Shown here: positions 1-7,807 of the stretch, in pieces
How the letters are laid out: each line of letters opens with the position of its first letter
Numbering within the stretch: the first letter of the stretch is position 1
Assembly (NCBI GenBank): GCA_016714685.1
Contig: JADKCH010000003.1
Location: forward strand, 1 to 64,000
Direction: 5' to 3'
Source: Candidatus Geothrix odensensis
GTDB taxonomy: Bacteria; Acidobacteriota; Holophagae; Holophagales; Holophagaceae
Length of the DNA stretch: 64,000 nt
Translations under genes and position numbers: made by a program
Notes under the pieces: model-generated
What the model was told of the DNA's origin: nothing
What the model saw: the letters and a program-made list of their open reading frames with translations, nothing else
The model's database searches: none

Positions 1-5
1 TGTCG

Positions 6-132
6 GCCTAACGAAAAAAGCTAAGCGGCCACGCCTGCACCGGGAGGCAATGAGCGGGAGCCGAGGAAGCGAGAAGCTGATAGAGAGCAGAAGGCAATGC
101 AGGCGGAGTCCGAGTGCAGCAGAGGGTGAGGT
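6..132 (-). other. integron attC site 1 (decayed R'' box)
   Basis: Read on the minus strand, the site starts with a degenerate R'' box ACCTCAC at 132-126 (consensus RYYYAAC) and ends with a perfect R' box GTTAGGC at 12-6 (consensus GTTRRRY). Between them lie long complementary arms (CCGCCTGCA and TGCAGGCG) around a central spacer. Size (127 nt) and layout match integron attC sites, and the sequence is clearly related to the sites at 671-794 and 22363-22486. The A-to-C change in R'' also removes a stop codon of the preceding cassette gene. Confidence 0.75.
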
Positions 133-658
133 GTGCTGGGCTCCTGGTTTGATTTGCACCCCATTTCCATTTGGAACGATACGCCACAATTCTTCGATTT
201 CTGAGTTGGTGACCGCGATACAGCCGCGTGTCCAATCAGACTTGGTGTGCAAGCTGCCAAGCCAGCCAAAGCCATTCTTGATTCCGTGAATCATGATGGC
301 CCCACCTGGTTGGTAACCACCAGCCTTGGCCCTGGCGATATCTGAGGGCCTTGGATAGGAAATATGGAGTGCACGGTGGTAACCACTCTTTTCGAGGCGA
401 CTATCAATGATGAATTCGCCTTCAGGGGTGCGATTGTCACCTTCGCGTTCTTTAGCGCCGACAGGAGAGGGGCCCAGCGCGATCTTATAGGTGCGGAGAA
501 CCCTGCCGTTGGAAAAGGCGGTGAGAACCCTTGCCTTCTCCACCCGATTAAATCTGCTCCTAGTGCCCTGTGGAAGCGGCGGAGAGGCAAGGGCAATCAC
601 TCCGGGAGGCCATTAATAGGGCCACTGTGAGAAGAATTGAGCCCTGATGTTTTCTCAT
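127..658 (-). pseudogene. L,D-transpeptidase (YkuD family) cassette gene, frameshifted and without its stop
   Basis: The minus strand encodes a periplasmic L,D-transpeptidase, a peptidoglycan cross-linking enzyme. Visible family motifs are GDNRTPEGEF, IMIHGIKNG and the catalytic SDWTRGCIAVTNSE with the active-site Cys. Translation from ATG at 658 gives a signal-peptide start (MRKHQGSILLTVALLMA) but runs into another frame. Removing one C from the short C run near 604-606 joins it to GVIALASPPLPQGTR and the catalytic domain, so a +1 frameshift is likely. The family usually ends soon after the VQIKP segment. Here a TAA inside the attC R'' box has become TCA at 129-127, so the frame reads on through the attC to the window edge. 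Decay is inferred; a sequencing error could explain the frameshift but would not by itself explain the lost stop. Confidence 0.7.
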
Positions 659-670
659 GATGGGGAGCAC

Positions 671-794
671 ACCTAACGAACCAGGCTAACCGGCCCCGCC
701 TGCACCGAGGCGCTGAGCAGAGCCGAGAAGCGGAACGAAGAGAAAGAGCGGGGGACATTGCAGGCGGGGTCCGGAGTTGAGCCGAGGGTTAGGC
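671..794 (-). other. integron attC site 2
   Basis: On the minus strand this has a canonical R'' box GCCTAAC (794-788) and a canonical R' box GTTAGGT (677-671). Long arms CGGACCCCGCCTGCA and TGCAGGCGGGGCCGG pair with one unpaired base, the extrahelical base expected of attC hairpins. The length is 124 nt, the same as the site at 22363-22486. It lies directly downstream of the minus-strand gene at 812-1378, so the orientation is correct for a cassette ending in its attC. No integron integrase gene lies in the window. Confidence 0.85.
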
Positions 795-811
795 TGCCGA
801 ATGTTATGGAA

Positions 812-1378
812 TCACCCATTTGGATGAAGCGGATTGTAAGGCGCTCTGCCTACGAGATGAGCGAAATGATTGGAATTATTGCGAACGAATGCCGCAATAG
901 CTGGACCTATTTGGTCAAATAAGAGCCAGGCTTGCTCATCGAGGCTATAAAAGTGTGGATCTTCAGTTTCCAGGATTTGATCCAAGTCGATTGTGTAGTT
1001 GCCGCCGGTTGGCGGCGGAAACGAGATGAAGGCTTGCTCAAGGAAATCAGCGATCTGGATGAGGCCGAGGTTTCGCAGTGAGGAAACCGTGCTTATGCCA
1101 TATTGATCGCACTCGAAAAAGTATTGGAAGCCACCATTTCCGAACATTAGAAAGAAGCGAACAGCACGACTGAATTCTTGCTCGTACTCGTTCAATCCCG
1201 ACAAATCTCCAGTCCAATCAGCTTGCTCAATTCTTTCAATAGTCCAATCAATGACCTGATCATCAGTCATTGCTTGGAGTTGAAAATGCAAGTTTGGTTG
1301 GTTGTGTGTCATTTGAGAGCCGAGCAGCCTAACTAGGGATTCTGCGACAAGGACGTTTGTGTAATTGCCGTAGAACAC
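812..1378 (-). CDS. DUF4375 (DMP19-like) protein in an integron cassette
   Basis: The predicted protein is 188 residues. The segment GLNEYEQEFSRAV followed by GNGGFQYFFE resembles the core of the DUF4375/DMP19 family, a small soluble family of uncertain cellular role (DMP19 of Neisseria was described as a DNA-mimic protein). The stop codon lies 18 bases before the attC at 671-794 in the correct orientation, so the gene is the cargo of a cassette. Its base composition is visibly lower in GC than the housekeeping genes, as is usual for captured cassettes. The upstream cassette boundary was not found. A start at an internal Met (about residue 23 or 37) is possible. Family assignment is from memory of the motif. 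Confidence 0.7.
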   Translation of the reverse strand: MFYGNYTNVLVAESLVRLLGSQMTHNQPNLHFQLQAMTDDQVIDWTIERIEQADWTGDLSGLNEYEQEFSRAVRFFLMFGNGGFQYFFECDQYGISTVSSLRNLGLIQIADFLEQAFISFPPPTGGNYTIDLDQILETEDPHFYSLDEQAWLLFDQIGPAIAAFVRNNSNHFAHLVGRAPYNPLHPNG

Positions 1379-1431
1379 CGGAAGATAAACATCGGATCTG
1401 CTGGCATGTGGTTCTTCCTTTCTTGGTTCTT

Positions 1432-1447
1432 ATTACGCAAACGTAAT
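1432..1447. promoter_or_regulatory. perfect inverted repeat upstream of the cassette gene
   Basis: ATTACG-CAAA-CGTAAT forms a 6-bp perfect inverted repeat about 55 bases upstream of the start at 1378. It could be an operator for the minus-strand cassette gene or a leftover of the cassette boundary. No attC R' box was recognised here. Confidence 0.25.
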
Positions 1448-1601
1448 GGTTGTCGGATACGAGGCCATCCAGCGGGATTTTACAGTACCTAGGTTTGCCT
1501 CCCATTCTTGCAGCATTTACGGTGCGTGTGCGAACTGATGGGTGGGACTCTCACCCCTGGTTCGACCATTTCTGTCCAATCCCCCGGCCCACACTGGCCA
1601 G

Positions 1602-2102
1602 ATGCTCCACCCATTCCAGACCGACACCTTCGACCCGGGCTCCCCTGACCTGCTGAAGGTCATTTATAAGGGCCGGAAGCTCCATGAAGGGTTCCGCATC
1701 GGCGCCACAGCCTTTGAGGTGGATGGAGCCCGTTGGATTCTGCTCCATCAGCCCTACCCCCATCCGAATCACTACCCCATGCCAGCGGGGTTCTTCCACT
1801 CTCTGGCCTACCCAATGCCTGAGGTCTACGGTGAGGACCCGTTTAAGGCGATGAAGGCTTTCGAGGACCACTGGAACGCCGAGCGCCGGCGCCTGTGGGA
1901 GTTGGAGCCAATGCCGGAACCTCCACCCCTGCCGCCTTCAGCACCCGCAGCGGCTCCCAGTCGTTCACAGCCTCGAAGACCACCCAAGGGCCGTCCAGTA
2001 GCACTGGCAGGCGCCGTTCCTCTGCCAGGTCAGGAACCTGGACCCGCGTTTGCGCCCGGGCCGGCCCCCGGCTTTCGTTCTGGCTCCGGAGGAGGGATTT
2101 GA
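1602..2102 (+). CDS. hypothetical protein with Pro/Ala-rich C-terminal tail
   Basis: About 166 residues from the ATG at 1602. The first 110 residues look protein-like, with aromatic and charged residues (KVIYKGRKLHEGFRIGATAF, ARWILLHQPYPHP). The rest is Pro/Ala-rich and of low complexity. The stop at 2102 lies inside the tRNA-Asn gene on the opposite strand, so the tail may be a read-through after a lost stop or frameshift. No clear ribosome binding site precedes 1602, and an upstream GTG at 1542 is possible. Family not recognised. Confidence 0.4.
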   Translation: MLHPFQTDTFDPGSPDLLKVIYKGRKLHEGFRIGATAFEVDGARWILLHQPYPHPNHYPMPAGFFHSLAYPMPEVYGEDPFKAMKAFEDHWNAERRRLWELEPMPEPPPLPPSAPAAAPSRSQPRRPPKGRPVALAGAVPLPGQEPGPAFAPGPAPGFRSGSGGGI

Positions 2103-2156
2103 ACCCCCGACCTAGTGATTAACAGTCACCCGCTCTGACCCCTGAGCTACTCCGGA
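2081..2156 (-). tRNA. tRNA-Asn (anticodon GTT)
   Basis: The minus strand folds as a standard tRNA. The acceptor stem is TCCGGAG with CTCCGGA, followed by discriminator G and an encoded CCA. The D arm begins TAGCTCAG, the anticodon loop is CTGTTAA with anticodon GTT, and the T arm contains GGTTCAAATCC. The gene lies between the cassette region (below 1.4 kb) and the mgl operon. Confidence 0.95.
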
Positions 2157-2235
2157 AAAAGGTCGAATGATCATTCTACCGGATGGGGGCGGGGTTTCAA
2201 GGGCGGGGCTGCGGGACCTGTGATCCAGGTCCCTG

Positions 2236-2820
2236 CTAGGCGCGCTGCAGCTCCATGAGCACCTGCCGGGCTGCGGCTTTGAGGGTCTCGATGACGCCCG
2301 TGCCCTTGTTGGCCACGGCCTCGATCATGGGCTCGTTGCGGAACCGCAGGAGGCGCTCCATCTCGGGCACCTGGGCGGCCGAGGGCATGTCCCGCTTGTT
2401 CAGCTGCAGGACGTAGGGGATGGAGCGGATGTCGAACCCGTTCTCCTTCAGGTTCGTGGCCAGGTTCGCGATGGACTCGATGTTGGCCTCCATGCGGGCC
2501 CGCTGGCTGTCGGCCACGAAGATGATGCCGTCGCAGCCCCGGAGGATCAGCTTCCGGCTGGCGTCGTAGAAGACCTGGCCCGGCACCGTGTAGAGGTGGA
2601 AGCGCACCTTGAAGCCCTTGACCGTGCCCATGTCAAGGGGCAGGAAGTCGAAGAACAGGGTGCGGTCGGTCTCGGTGGCGAGGCTGACGAGCTTGCCCCG
2701 CTTGTCGGGGTTGGCCTGCTCGAAGATCCACTGGATGTTCGTGGTCTTGCCGCAGAGGCCCGGCCCGTAATAGACGATCTTGCAGTTGATCTCGCGCGAC
2801 GCGTAGTTGATGAAGGTCAT
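2236..2820 (-). CDS. mglA: MglA, Ras-like small GTPase of polarity/motility
   Basis: 194 residues starting MTFINYASREINCKIVYYGP. MglA is a Ras-like GTPase that sets cell polarity and controls gliding or pilus-based motility in Myxococcus and relatives. The P-loop GPGLCGKTT is near residue 19, the switch/PGQ region reads HLYTVPGQVFYDASR, and the guanine-specificity motif is NKRD. The PGQ form and overall length match bacterial MglA rather than translational GTPases. It sits 13 bases downstream of mglB, in the mglB-mglA order known from Myxococcus, so the two are probably cotranscribed. The ATG at 2820 is chosen because it matches the conserved MglA N-terminus; the longer upstream frame overlaps mglB. 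Confidence 0.93.
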   Translation of the reverse strand: MTFINYASREINCKIVYYGPGLCGKTTNIQWIFEQANPDKRGKLVSLATETDRTLFFDFLPLDMGTVKGFKVRFHLYTVPGQVFYDASRKLILRGCDGIIFVADSQRARMEANIESIANLATNLKENGFDIRSIPYVLQLNKRDMPSAAQVPEMERLLRFRNEPMIEAVANKGTGVIETLKAAARQVLMELQRA

Positions 2821-2833
2821 GGATCGCCCTAGC

Positions 2834-3331
2834 TCAGTCGCCGAAGAGGCGGTCGATGTCTTCGTCGGTGATCTCCGAGAAGGGGCTCTCGAAGCGGCTG
2901 CCGCCGTCCGATTCCTTCTGGGCGCGCAATTCAACCTGCTCGAAGATGTCCTGGAGTTCCTTGCTGGCCTTCTTCACCCGCAGCCGCACCAGGGCGAGGC
3001 TGGAGTTCTGGTCGAAGATCACCACCAAAATGCCGCGCTTGCCCACGATGGAGATGTGGAGGTTGTCCTTCTCCCCCTCGTGGAAGAGCAGGCTGAACTC
3101 CTTCTCCCCGATGAGCTTGGCCAAGCCGTCCGTGGCCGCCACGTTGCCGGCCGTGAGGGAGGCCAGGCTGGTCGCGTCGATGCTCTTCACGTCGCCGGCC
3201 GCGGCGATCTGCTGGCCGTTCTTGTCCACCAGGAAGACCACCTTGGCGGAGGCATCCTTCTCGAGGCGGCCGATGATCTCCTGGAGGAGCTTGTACTCCT
3301 CCTCGTACAACATGAGATCAAGCTTCGCCAC
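2834..3331 (-). CDS. mglB: MglB, Roadblock/LC7 GTPase-activating protein
   Basis: 165 residues from a GTG start. MglB is the Roadblock/LC7-fold GAP for MglA, acting at the cell pole. AKVVFLVDKNGQ, TTSLASLTAGNVAAT-like DATSLASLTAGNVAA, GLAKLIGE and a C-terminal FSEITDEDIDRLFGD closely resemble the Myxococcus protein as remembered. GTG at 3331 is preferred: it has a GGAGG about 5 bases upstream, and it gives a short leader before LMLYEEEY similar to the known N-terminus. An internal ATG at 3313 is the alternative. Confidence 0.9.
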   Translation of the reverse strand: MAKLDLMLYEEEYKLLQEIIGRLEKDASAKVVFLVDKNGQQIAAAGDVKSIDATSLASLTAGNVAATDGLAKLIGEKEFSLLFHEGEKDNLHISIVGKRGILVVIFDQNSSLALVRLRVKKASKELQDIFEQVELRAQKESDGGSRFESPFSEITDEDIDRLFGD

Positions 3332-3373
3332 GACCGCCTCCGGGGGACTGATGGTTGGAGGATACCGCACTTT

Positions 3374-4210
3374 TCAGTAGGGTCCGGCGCCAGCGCCGCC
3401 CTGGACCACGGCCACGGAAGCCGACAGACCCAGCCGGGTGGCGCCGGCGCATACCATCTGGAGCGCCACGGGATAGGTCCGGATGCCGCCCGAGGCTTTC
3501 ACGCCCAAGCCGGAGCCCACGGTCTGCCGCATGAGCGCCACGTCCGCCTCGGTGGCGCCGCCCGTGGAGAAGCCGGTGGAGGTCTTCACGAAGTCGAGGC
3601 CTGCATCCGCAGCCAGTTCACAGGCCCGGACCTTCTCTGCATCGTCCAGCAGGCAGGTCTCGAGGATCACCTTGAGCACCGCCGGAGCGGGCACGGCGGA
3701 CCGCAGGGCCTCTAAATCCCGGCGGACGGCACCCCAATCACCGGCCTTGGCCGCCCCGATGGCCAGCACCATGTCCACCTCCTGGGCCCCGCCCGCAAGG
3801 GCCACCTCAGCCTCGAAGGCCTTGGCCCGGGTGGCGGAGGCTCCGAGGGGAAAGCCCACCACGGTGCAGGTGCGCACGGGGCTGCTCTTCAGCAGTGAGG
3901 CCGCCAGCGGCACCCAGAGGGGATTCACGCAGACGGAGGCGAAGCCATGGGCCAGGGCCTCGCCGCAGAGGGTCTCGACCTGAGCCCCGGTGGCATCGGC
4001 CTTGAGCAGGGTGTGATCGATCAGTGGCGATAAGTCCCAGGGCCCCTCCGCGGAGGTGATCTGCGCGAAGGACCGGTGATGGAGACCGGTGGCGTCCCGG
4101 AACAGGCCGAAGCCCCCGGTGCACCCAAGCAGCTGCGTGATTCCGGGCCTGGGCAGGGCCGGAACCCGGGCCCGGATTTCAGCGGTGAGGTCGAGGAGGG
4201 GATCGAGCAT
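3374..4210 (-). CDS. deoC: deoxyribose-phosphate aldolase
   Basis: 278 residues. DeoC cleaves 2-deoxyribose 5-phosphate to glyceraldehyde 3-phosphate and acetaldehyde in deoxynucleoside breakdown. Family motifs are LIDHTLLKADAT near residue 63, VGFPLGA, the Schiff-base lysine in FVKTSTGFSTGGAT, and VKASGGIRT near the C-terminus. The catalytic domain is of normal length, but about 60 extra residues precede it. The extension has no clear signal peptide, so a downstream start is possible. The gene follows the repeat-protein terminator and runs in the same direction as mglBA, 42 bases upstream of the mglB frame. Confidence 0.9.
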   Translation of the reverse strand: MLDPLLDLTAEIRARVPALPRPGITQLLGCTGGFGLFRDATGLHHRSFAQITSAEGPWDLSPLIDHTLLKADATGAQVETLCGEALAHGFASVCVNPLWVPLAASLLKSSPVRTCTVVGFPLGASATRAKAFEAEVALAGGAQEVDMVLAIGAAKAGDWGAVRRDLEALRSAVPAPAVLKVILETCLLDDAEKVRACELAADAGLDFVKTSTGFSTGGATEADVALMRQTVGSGLGVKASGGIRTYPVALQMVCAGATRLGLSASVAVVQGGAGAGPY

Positions 4211-4255
4211 GGTCCCATCATGGCCTGCCCGCCGATCCCGGGAAAGGCATCCACG

Positions 4256-4280
4256 AAAAAGCGGGCCGAAGCCCGCTTTT
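4256..4280 (-). terminator. rho-independent terminator, possibly bidirectional
   Basis: AAAAAGCGGGC-CGAA-GCCCGCTTTT forms a strong stem with a 4-base loop, flanked by A and T runs on both sides. It lies 22 bases past the stop of the Lys/Ala repeat gene (minus strand). Confidence 0.85.
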
Positions 4281-4301
4281 CCTGTGCATCCGCGAGGATG
4301 A

Positions 4302-5161
4302 CTACTTCTTGGCTTCGGCCTTCTTCTCTTCCTTCTTGGGCTCGGCCTTCTTCTCGGCCTTCTTGGGCTCGGCCTTCTTCTCTTCGGCGTTCAGGGCCTT
4401 CTTGGCCTCGGCCTTCTTCTCGCCCTTCTTGCAGCAATCCTTCTTGCAGTCCTTGGGGCAGTCAGCCTTCTTGTCGGCCTTCTTCTCCTCGGCGGTCAGG
4501 GCCTTCTTGGCCTCGGCGGCGGGAGCGGCCTCAGCCTTCTTGGCAGCCTTCTTGGCCTTCTTGGCCTTGGGGGCAGCTTCGGCCTTCTTCTCTTCGGCAG
4601 TCAGGGCCTTCTTGGCCTCGGCGGCGGGAGCGGCTTCCTTCTTGGCCTTCTTCGCCTTCTTGGCCTTCTTCTCGGCCTTGGGGGCGGCTTCGGCCTTCTT
4701 CTCTTCGGCGGTCAGGGCCTTCTTGGCCTCGGGGCGCCTTCTTTCTTGGGTGCTTCTTGCCTCGGCCTTCTTCTCTCCCTGGGCCGGCCTCTTCGGCCGC
4801 CTTCTTCTCTTCGGCGGTCAGGGCCTTCTTGGCCTCGGCCTTCTTCTCTTCCTTCTTGGGCTCGGCCTTCTTCTCGGCCTTCTTGGGCTCAGCCTTCTTC
4901 TCTTCGGCGGTCAGGGCCTTCTTGGCCTCGGCCTTCTTCTCTTCCTTCTTGGGCTCGGCCTTCTTCTCGGCCTTCTTGGGCTCAGCCTTCTCTCTTCGGC
5001 GTTCAGGGCCTTCTTGGCCTCTTCCTTCTTGGGCTCGGCCTTCTTGGTCTCGGCCTTCTTCTCGACCTTCTCGGCCTTCTTGGCTTCAGGCTTCTTAGCC
5101 TCTTCGGCGAAGACGGGGCTGATCAGAGCGGCGGCGACGAGCAGCGCGGCAAGCTTCTTCA
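4302..5161 (-). pseudogene. secreted Lys/Ala/Glu-repeat protein, reading frame broken
   Basis: Starts MKKLAALLVAAALISPVFAEE, a clear signal peptide, then near-perfect repeats of AEPKK, AEKKAE, EEKKAEAKKALTAEE type, ending AEAKK-stop at 4302. The start codon and the terminal stop are in different frames. One obvious break is near 4986, where a repeat copy GCCTTCTCTCTTCGG has one base fewer than its neighbours. At least one further disturbed stretch lies at 4735-4800. Either the gene has decayed by slippage in the repeats or the assembly has indels here. A periplasmic, highly charged helical or coiled protein is likely when intact; no enzyme domain is visible. The good SD (AGGGAG) and the downstream terminator argue that it is or was expressed. 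Confidence 0.6.
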
Positions 5162-5211
5162 TGGGGGTACTCCCTGGGATGATCCGGCACGGCCGGAAGT
5201 GCATGAGTTCA

Positions 5212-5227
5212 AGCAGGCTTCGAGCCA
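5212..5227 (-). promoter_or_regulatory. candidate sigma-54 (-24/-12) promoter
   Basis: The minus strand reads TGGCTCGAAGCCTGCT, matching TGGCACG-N4-TTGCW with GG and GC at the correct spacing and two mismatches. It lies about 50 bases upstream of the repeat-protein start at 5161, and a sigma-54-dependent regulator gene is next door. An AT-rich TATATA stretch just upstream could instead be a sigma-70 -10 box. Confidence 0.35.
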
Positions 5228-5335
5228 ATTTTTATATAGATCCAAAAACGGAACTTAGCTCAATTTGAACTCTCCAATATCCGTCGCATTCTGCAACCTG
5301 TAGCAGGCTGCGACGATTTTGGCCCTGGGGGTCGG

Positions 5336-6706
5336 CTACTCGCCGTCGTGGAACCCGTAGCGTTTGAGCTTGCGGTAGAGGGTGGTCCGGTCCACGCCCA
5401 GGATCTCGGCAATCCGCTGTTTTTCCTTGTGCCGGCCCAACAGGACCTGGATGTAGCGGCGCTCCAGCTCATCCAGGGGCGGCCAATCCTCGATCAGGGC
5501 GGGAACCCCCTCCCCGGCCTCCGGCCTTCGAAGCGCCTTTTTCAGCACATCGGCCTGGATCTTGGCTGGCAGGTCGTCCACGGAGATCTCCAGCCCACGG
5601 CTGAGCTGGGTGAGGTTCTCGATGGCATTGCTCAGCTCCCGCACGTTCCCCGGCCAGGAATAGGCTTCCAGGACCCGGCGAGCCTCCGGATGCAGCTGGT
5701 AGGCGTGCCCGTCCTTCTGGCCGAACTCGGACAGGAAGTGGTCGATCAGCGCCGGGATGTCCTCCCGCCGTTCCCGCAGAGACGGGACTGCCAGCTCCAC
5801 CACGCCGAGCCGGTAGTAGAGGTCCTCCCGAAAGGTCCCGGCCTTGACCATCACCTGCAGGTCGCGGTTGGTGGCCGCGATCACCCGGGCGTCCACCTTG
5901 ATGGTCTTGTTGCCTCCCACCCGGCGGATCTCCTGCTCCTGCAGCACCCGCAACAGCCGCACCTGAAAGCTGGGGCTGGTCTCGCCGATCTCATCGAGGA
6001 AAATGGTGCCGCCCGAGGCCTCCTCGAAGAGCCCCGGTTTTTCGCCAATGGCGCCGGTGAAGGAGCCTTTCACGTGGCCAAAGAGTTCGGATTCCAGGAG
6101 CGTCTCCGTCAGGGCCCCACAATTCACCGCCACGAAGGCCCGGTCCCGCCGGTCACTGGAGAGGTGGATGCTCCGGGCCACCAGTTCCTTGCCCGTGCCG
6201 CTCTCGCCCGTGATAAGCACCGTGGCCCGGCTGTTCTGCAGGCTCGCGATGGTCTTGTAGACCGCCATCATCTTGGGGCTCGAACCGATCATCAGGCTGC
6301 GCTTCCCCTTGGGGGAGGTCCCCGGAACCACCCCGTGGCCGCTGGATTGCCGCCGCGCGAGGGCCCGGCTCACCAGGGCCTTCAGTTCCTCGTTGTTCCA
6401 GGGCTTGCTCAAGAAGTCGAAGGCGCCTTCGCGCACGGCCTCGATGGCGGTTTCCAGGGTGCCGAAGCCCGACAGCAAGATGGTGTCCACACCCAGCGGC
6501 TTGGCCTCCCGCAGCAGGTCAAGGCCATCCTTCTTGGCCTCCAGGTTGATGTCCGACAGCAGCAGGTCGAAGGATTCCTTGTGCAGCAGCTCGATGGCTC
6601 GATCTGGATGGGTGGCCTTCGCCACCTCCAGCCCCATGGTGCCCAGGAGTTCCTCCAGGAACTCGCAGGTCTCCTTGCTGTCGTCCACCACGAGCACCCG
6701 GGCCAT
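5336..6706 (-). CDS. NtrC-family sigma-54-dependent response regulator
   Basis: 456 residues from ATG at 6706 (MARVLVVDDSKETCEF). An N-terminal receiver has Asp in LLLSDINLEAKKDG. A central AAA+ domain has Walker A GESGTGKE, a GSFTGA loop, Walker B GGTIFLDEIGE, and R-finger region YYRLGVVEL. The C-terminal Fis-type HTH includes ILGVDRTTLYRKLKRYG. The sigma-54 contact loop is GSFTGA instead of the usual GAFTGA. It should activate sigma-54 promoters by ATP hydrolysis when phosphorylated. No cognate kinase is adjacent. The gene is divergent from the secreted protein gene at 6787, with 80 bases between starts. Confidence 0.9.
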   Translation of the reverse strand: MARVLVVDDSKETCEFLEELLGTMGLEVAKATHPDRAIELLHKESFDLLLSDINLEAKKDGLDLLREAKPLGVDTILLSGFGTLETAIEAVREGAFDFLSKPWNNEELKALVSRALARRQSSGHGVVPGTSPKGKRSLMIGSSPKMMAVYKTIASLQNSRATVLITGESGTGKELVARSIHLSSDRRDRAFVAVNCGALTETLLESELFGHVKGSFTGAIGEKPGLFEEASGGTIFLDEIGETSPSFQVRLLRVLQEQEIRRVGGNKTIKVDARVIAATNRDLQVMVKAGTFREDLYYRLGVVELAVPSLRERREDIPALIDHFLSEFGQKDGHAYQLHPEARRVLEAYSWPGNVRELSNAIENLTQLSRGLEISVDDLPAKIQADVLKKALRRPEAGEGVPALIEDWPPLDELERRYIQVLLGRHKEKQRIAEILGVDRTTLYRKLKRYGFHDGE

Positions 6707-6786
6707 GACCACCCCCAAGGTTCGAAGGTACCCCAAAGTGCCGTCGCCGCGCGTATGCTCATGGGCGACCATCACGGAGAATTCCC

Positions 6787-7524
6787 ATGCGCAGGCTTCT
6801 GACATCGGCCCTTGCCATCGCCTTCTTCCTCCCCAACCTCCTCGCCGGAGACCTCACCCTCACCATGGCGACCACGGGCCGGGGGAACGAGGGGAGACAG
6901 ACCCACCTCTGGTCCTCCAAATACATGCGGATCAACCACTCCGAGGGCCAGCGGGACACCCTGGTGGACTTCGGCCAGGGCATCCACTACACCATCGACC
7001 ACAAGAAGAAGGTGATCCAGAAGATGAGCTGGGAGGACCTGGAAGCGGGACTGGAAGGCATGGCGGAGCGGATGAAGAACCTGCCGGCCTTCGCGCAGAA
7101 GCTCATGGGCGGTGGAGAGGCCCAGGTCACGGTCGAAGAGCAGGGCTCCGAGACCATCCTGGGAAGGAAGTGTAGGAAGTGGAAGGTGACCATGGGTTCC
7201 ACGGTCATGGAGAGCAGCAACGATCCCGCCCTCAGGCCCCCCATGCCCGTGGGCTCCTACAAACGCTTCCTGCGCCTCCAGCACGCCATCGGTCAGCTGG
7301 GCCCCGGCGCCTCCTCCATGCTGAAGCTGGGCGAGGAACTGGCCAAGGTGCAGGGCATCGCCCTGAGAACCCACAGCGTCCTGCCCATCGTGGGCGACCT
7401 GACCAGCGTGGCCACGGAGCTGAAGGAAGGGCCCATAGCGGAATCCGCCTTTGCCCTGCCCGAAGGCTATAAGCTGGAGGACGCCGGGAAGAAGATGCGC
7501 GAGAGCCTGGCGAAGGGCCGCTGA
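6787..7524 (+). CDS. secreted protein, DUF4412-like
   Basis: 245 residues with a signal peptide (MRRLLTSALAIAFFLPNLLAG). The body, with SSKYMRINHSEG, HYTIDHKKKVIQKMSW and ILGRKCRKWKVTMGS, resembles periplasmic DUF4412-type lipid-binding-like folds. This is inference from layout; no catalytic motif is seen. It is upstream of and codirectional with xseB-ispA-dxs, 40 bases before xseB, and divergent from the sigma-54 regulator. Confidence 0.65.
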   Translation: MRRLLTSALAIAFFLPNLLAGDLTLTMATTGRGNEGRQTHLWSSKYMRINHSEGQRDTLVDFGQGIHYTIDHKKKVIQKMSWEDLEAGLEGMAERMKNLPAFAQKLMGGGEAQVTVEEQGSETILGRKCRKWKVTMGSTVMESSNDPALRPPMPVGSYKRFLRLQHAIGQLGPGASSMLKLGEELAKVQGIALRTHSVLPIVGDLTSVATELKEGPIAESAFALPEGYKLEDAGKKMRESLAKGR

Positions 7525-7564
7525 GGTCCGGCATCCACTCAGCGCACGTCCGAAGGAACTGCGT

Positions 7565-7807
7565 ATGCCCCCCGAACCACCCTCCTTCGATGATGGGCTC
7601 GACCGCCTGGAGGCCCTGGTGCAGCAGCTCGAATCGGGCAGCCTCAGCCTCGAGGAGGCCCTGGGCCGCTTCGAGGAGGGCGTGCAGCTGAGCCAGACCC
7701 TCCAGAAGCAGCTGGCCGAAGCCCAGCGCCGGGTGGAGGTCCTCAAGGCAGGCCTGGGCGGTGAATACCGCGCCGAGCCGCTGGACGAGACCAGGGACGC
7801 CCGATGA
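7565..7807 (+). CDS. xseB: exodeoxyribonuclease VII small subunit
   Basis: 80 residues: FDDGLDRLEALVQQLESGSL, LEEALGRFEEGVQL and the helical C-terminus are typical of XseB. It binds the XseA nuclease, which degrades single-stranded DNA to oligonucleotides. Length is normal for the family. The stop overlaps the ispA start (ATGA), so they are translationally coupled, an arrangement seen in many bacteria. xseA is not in the window. The ATG at 7565 gives the family-typical N-terminus. Confidence 0.92.
   Translation: MPPEPPSFDDGLDRLEALVQQLESGSLSLEEALGRFEEGVQLSQTLQKQLAEAQRRVEVLKAGLGGEYRAEPLDETRDAR

Noticed and set aside
1895..2122. Plus-strand frame ending RRRDLNPRPSD
   Set aside because: This ending is the usual spurious translation of the antisense of a tRNA gene.
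4302..5161. CRISPR-like array from the regular repeats
   Set aside because: Repeats are codon-level, contiguous, without unique spacers, and encode a signal-peptide protein.
4076..5268. Long plus-strand reading frames rich in Ser/Phe/Leu/Pro
   Set aside because: They are the antisense of the Lys/Ala/Glu repeats (AAG/GAG codons read as CTT/CTC/TTC); signal peptide, SD and terminator all support the minus strand.
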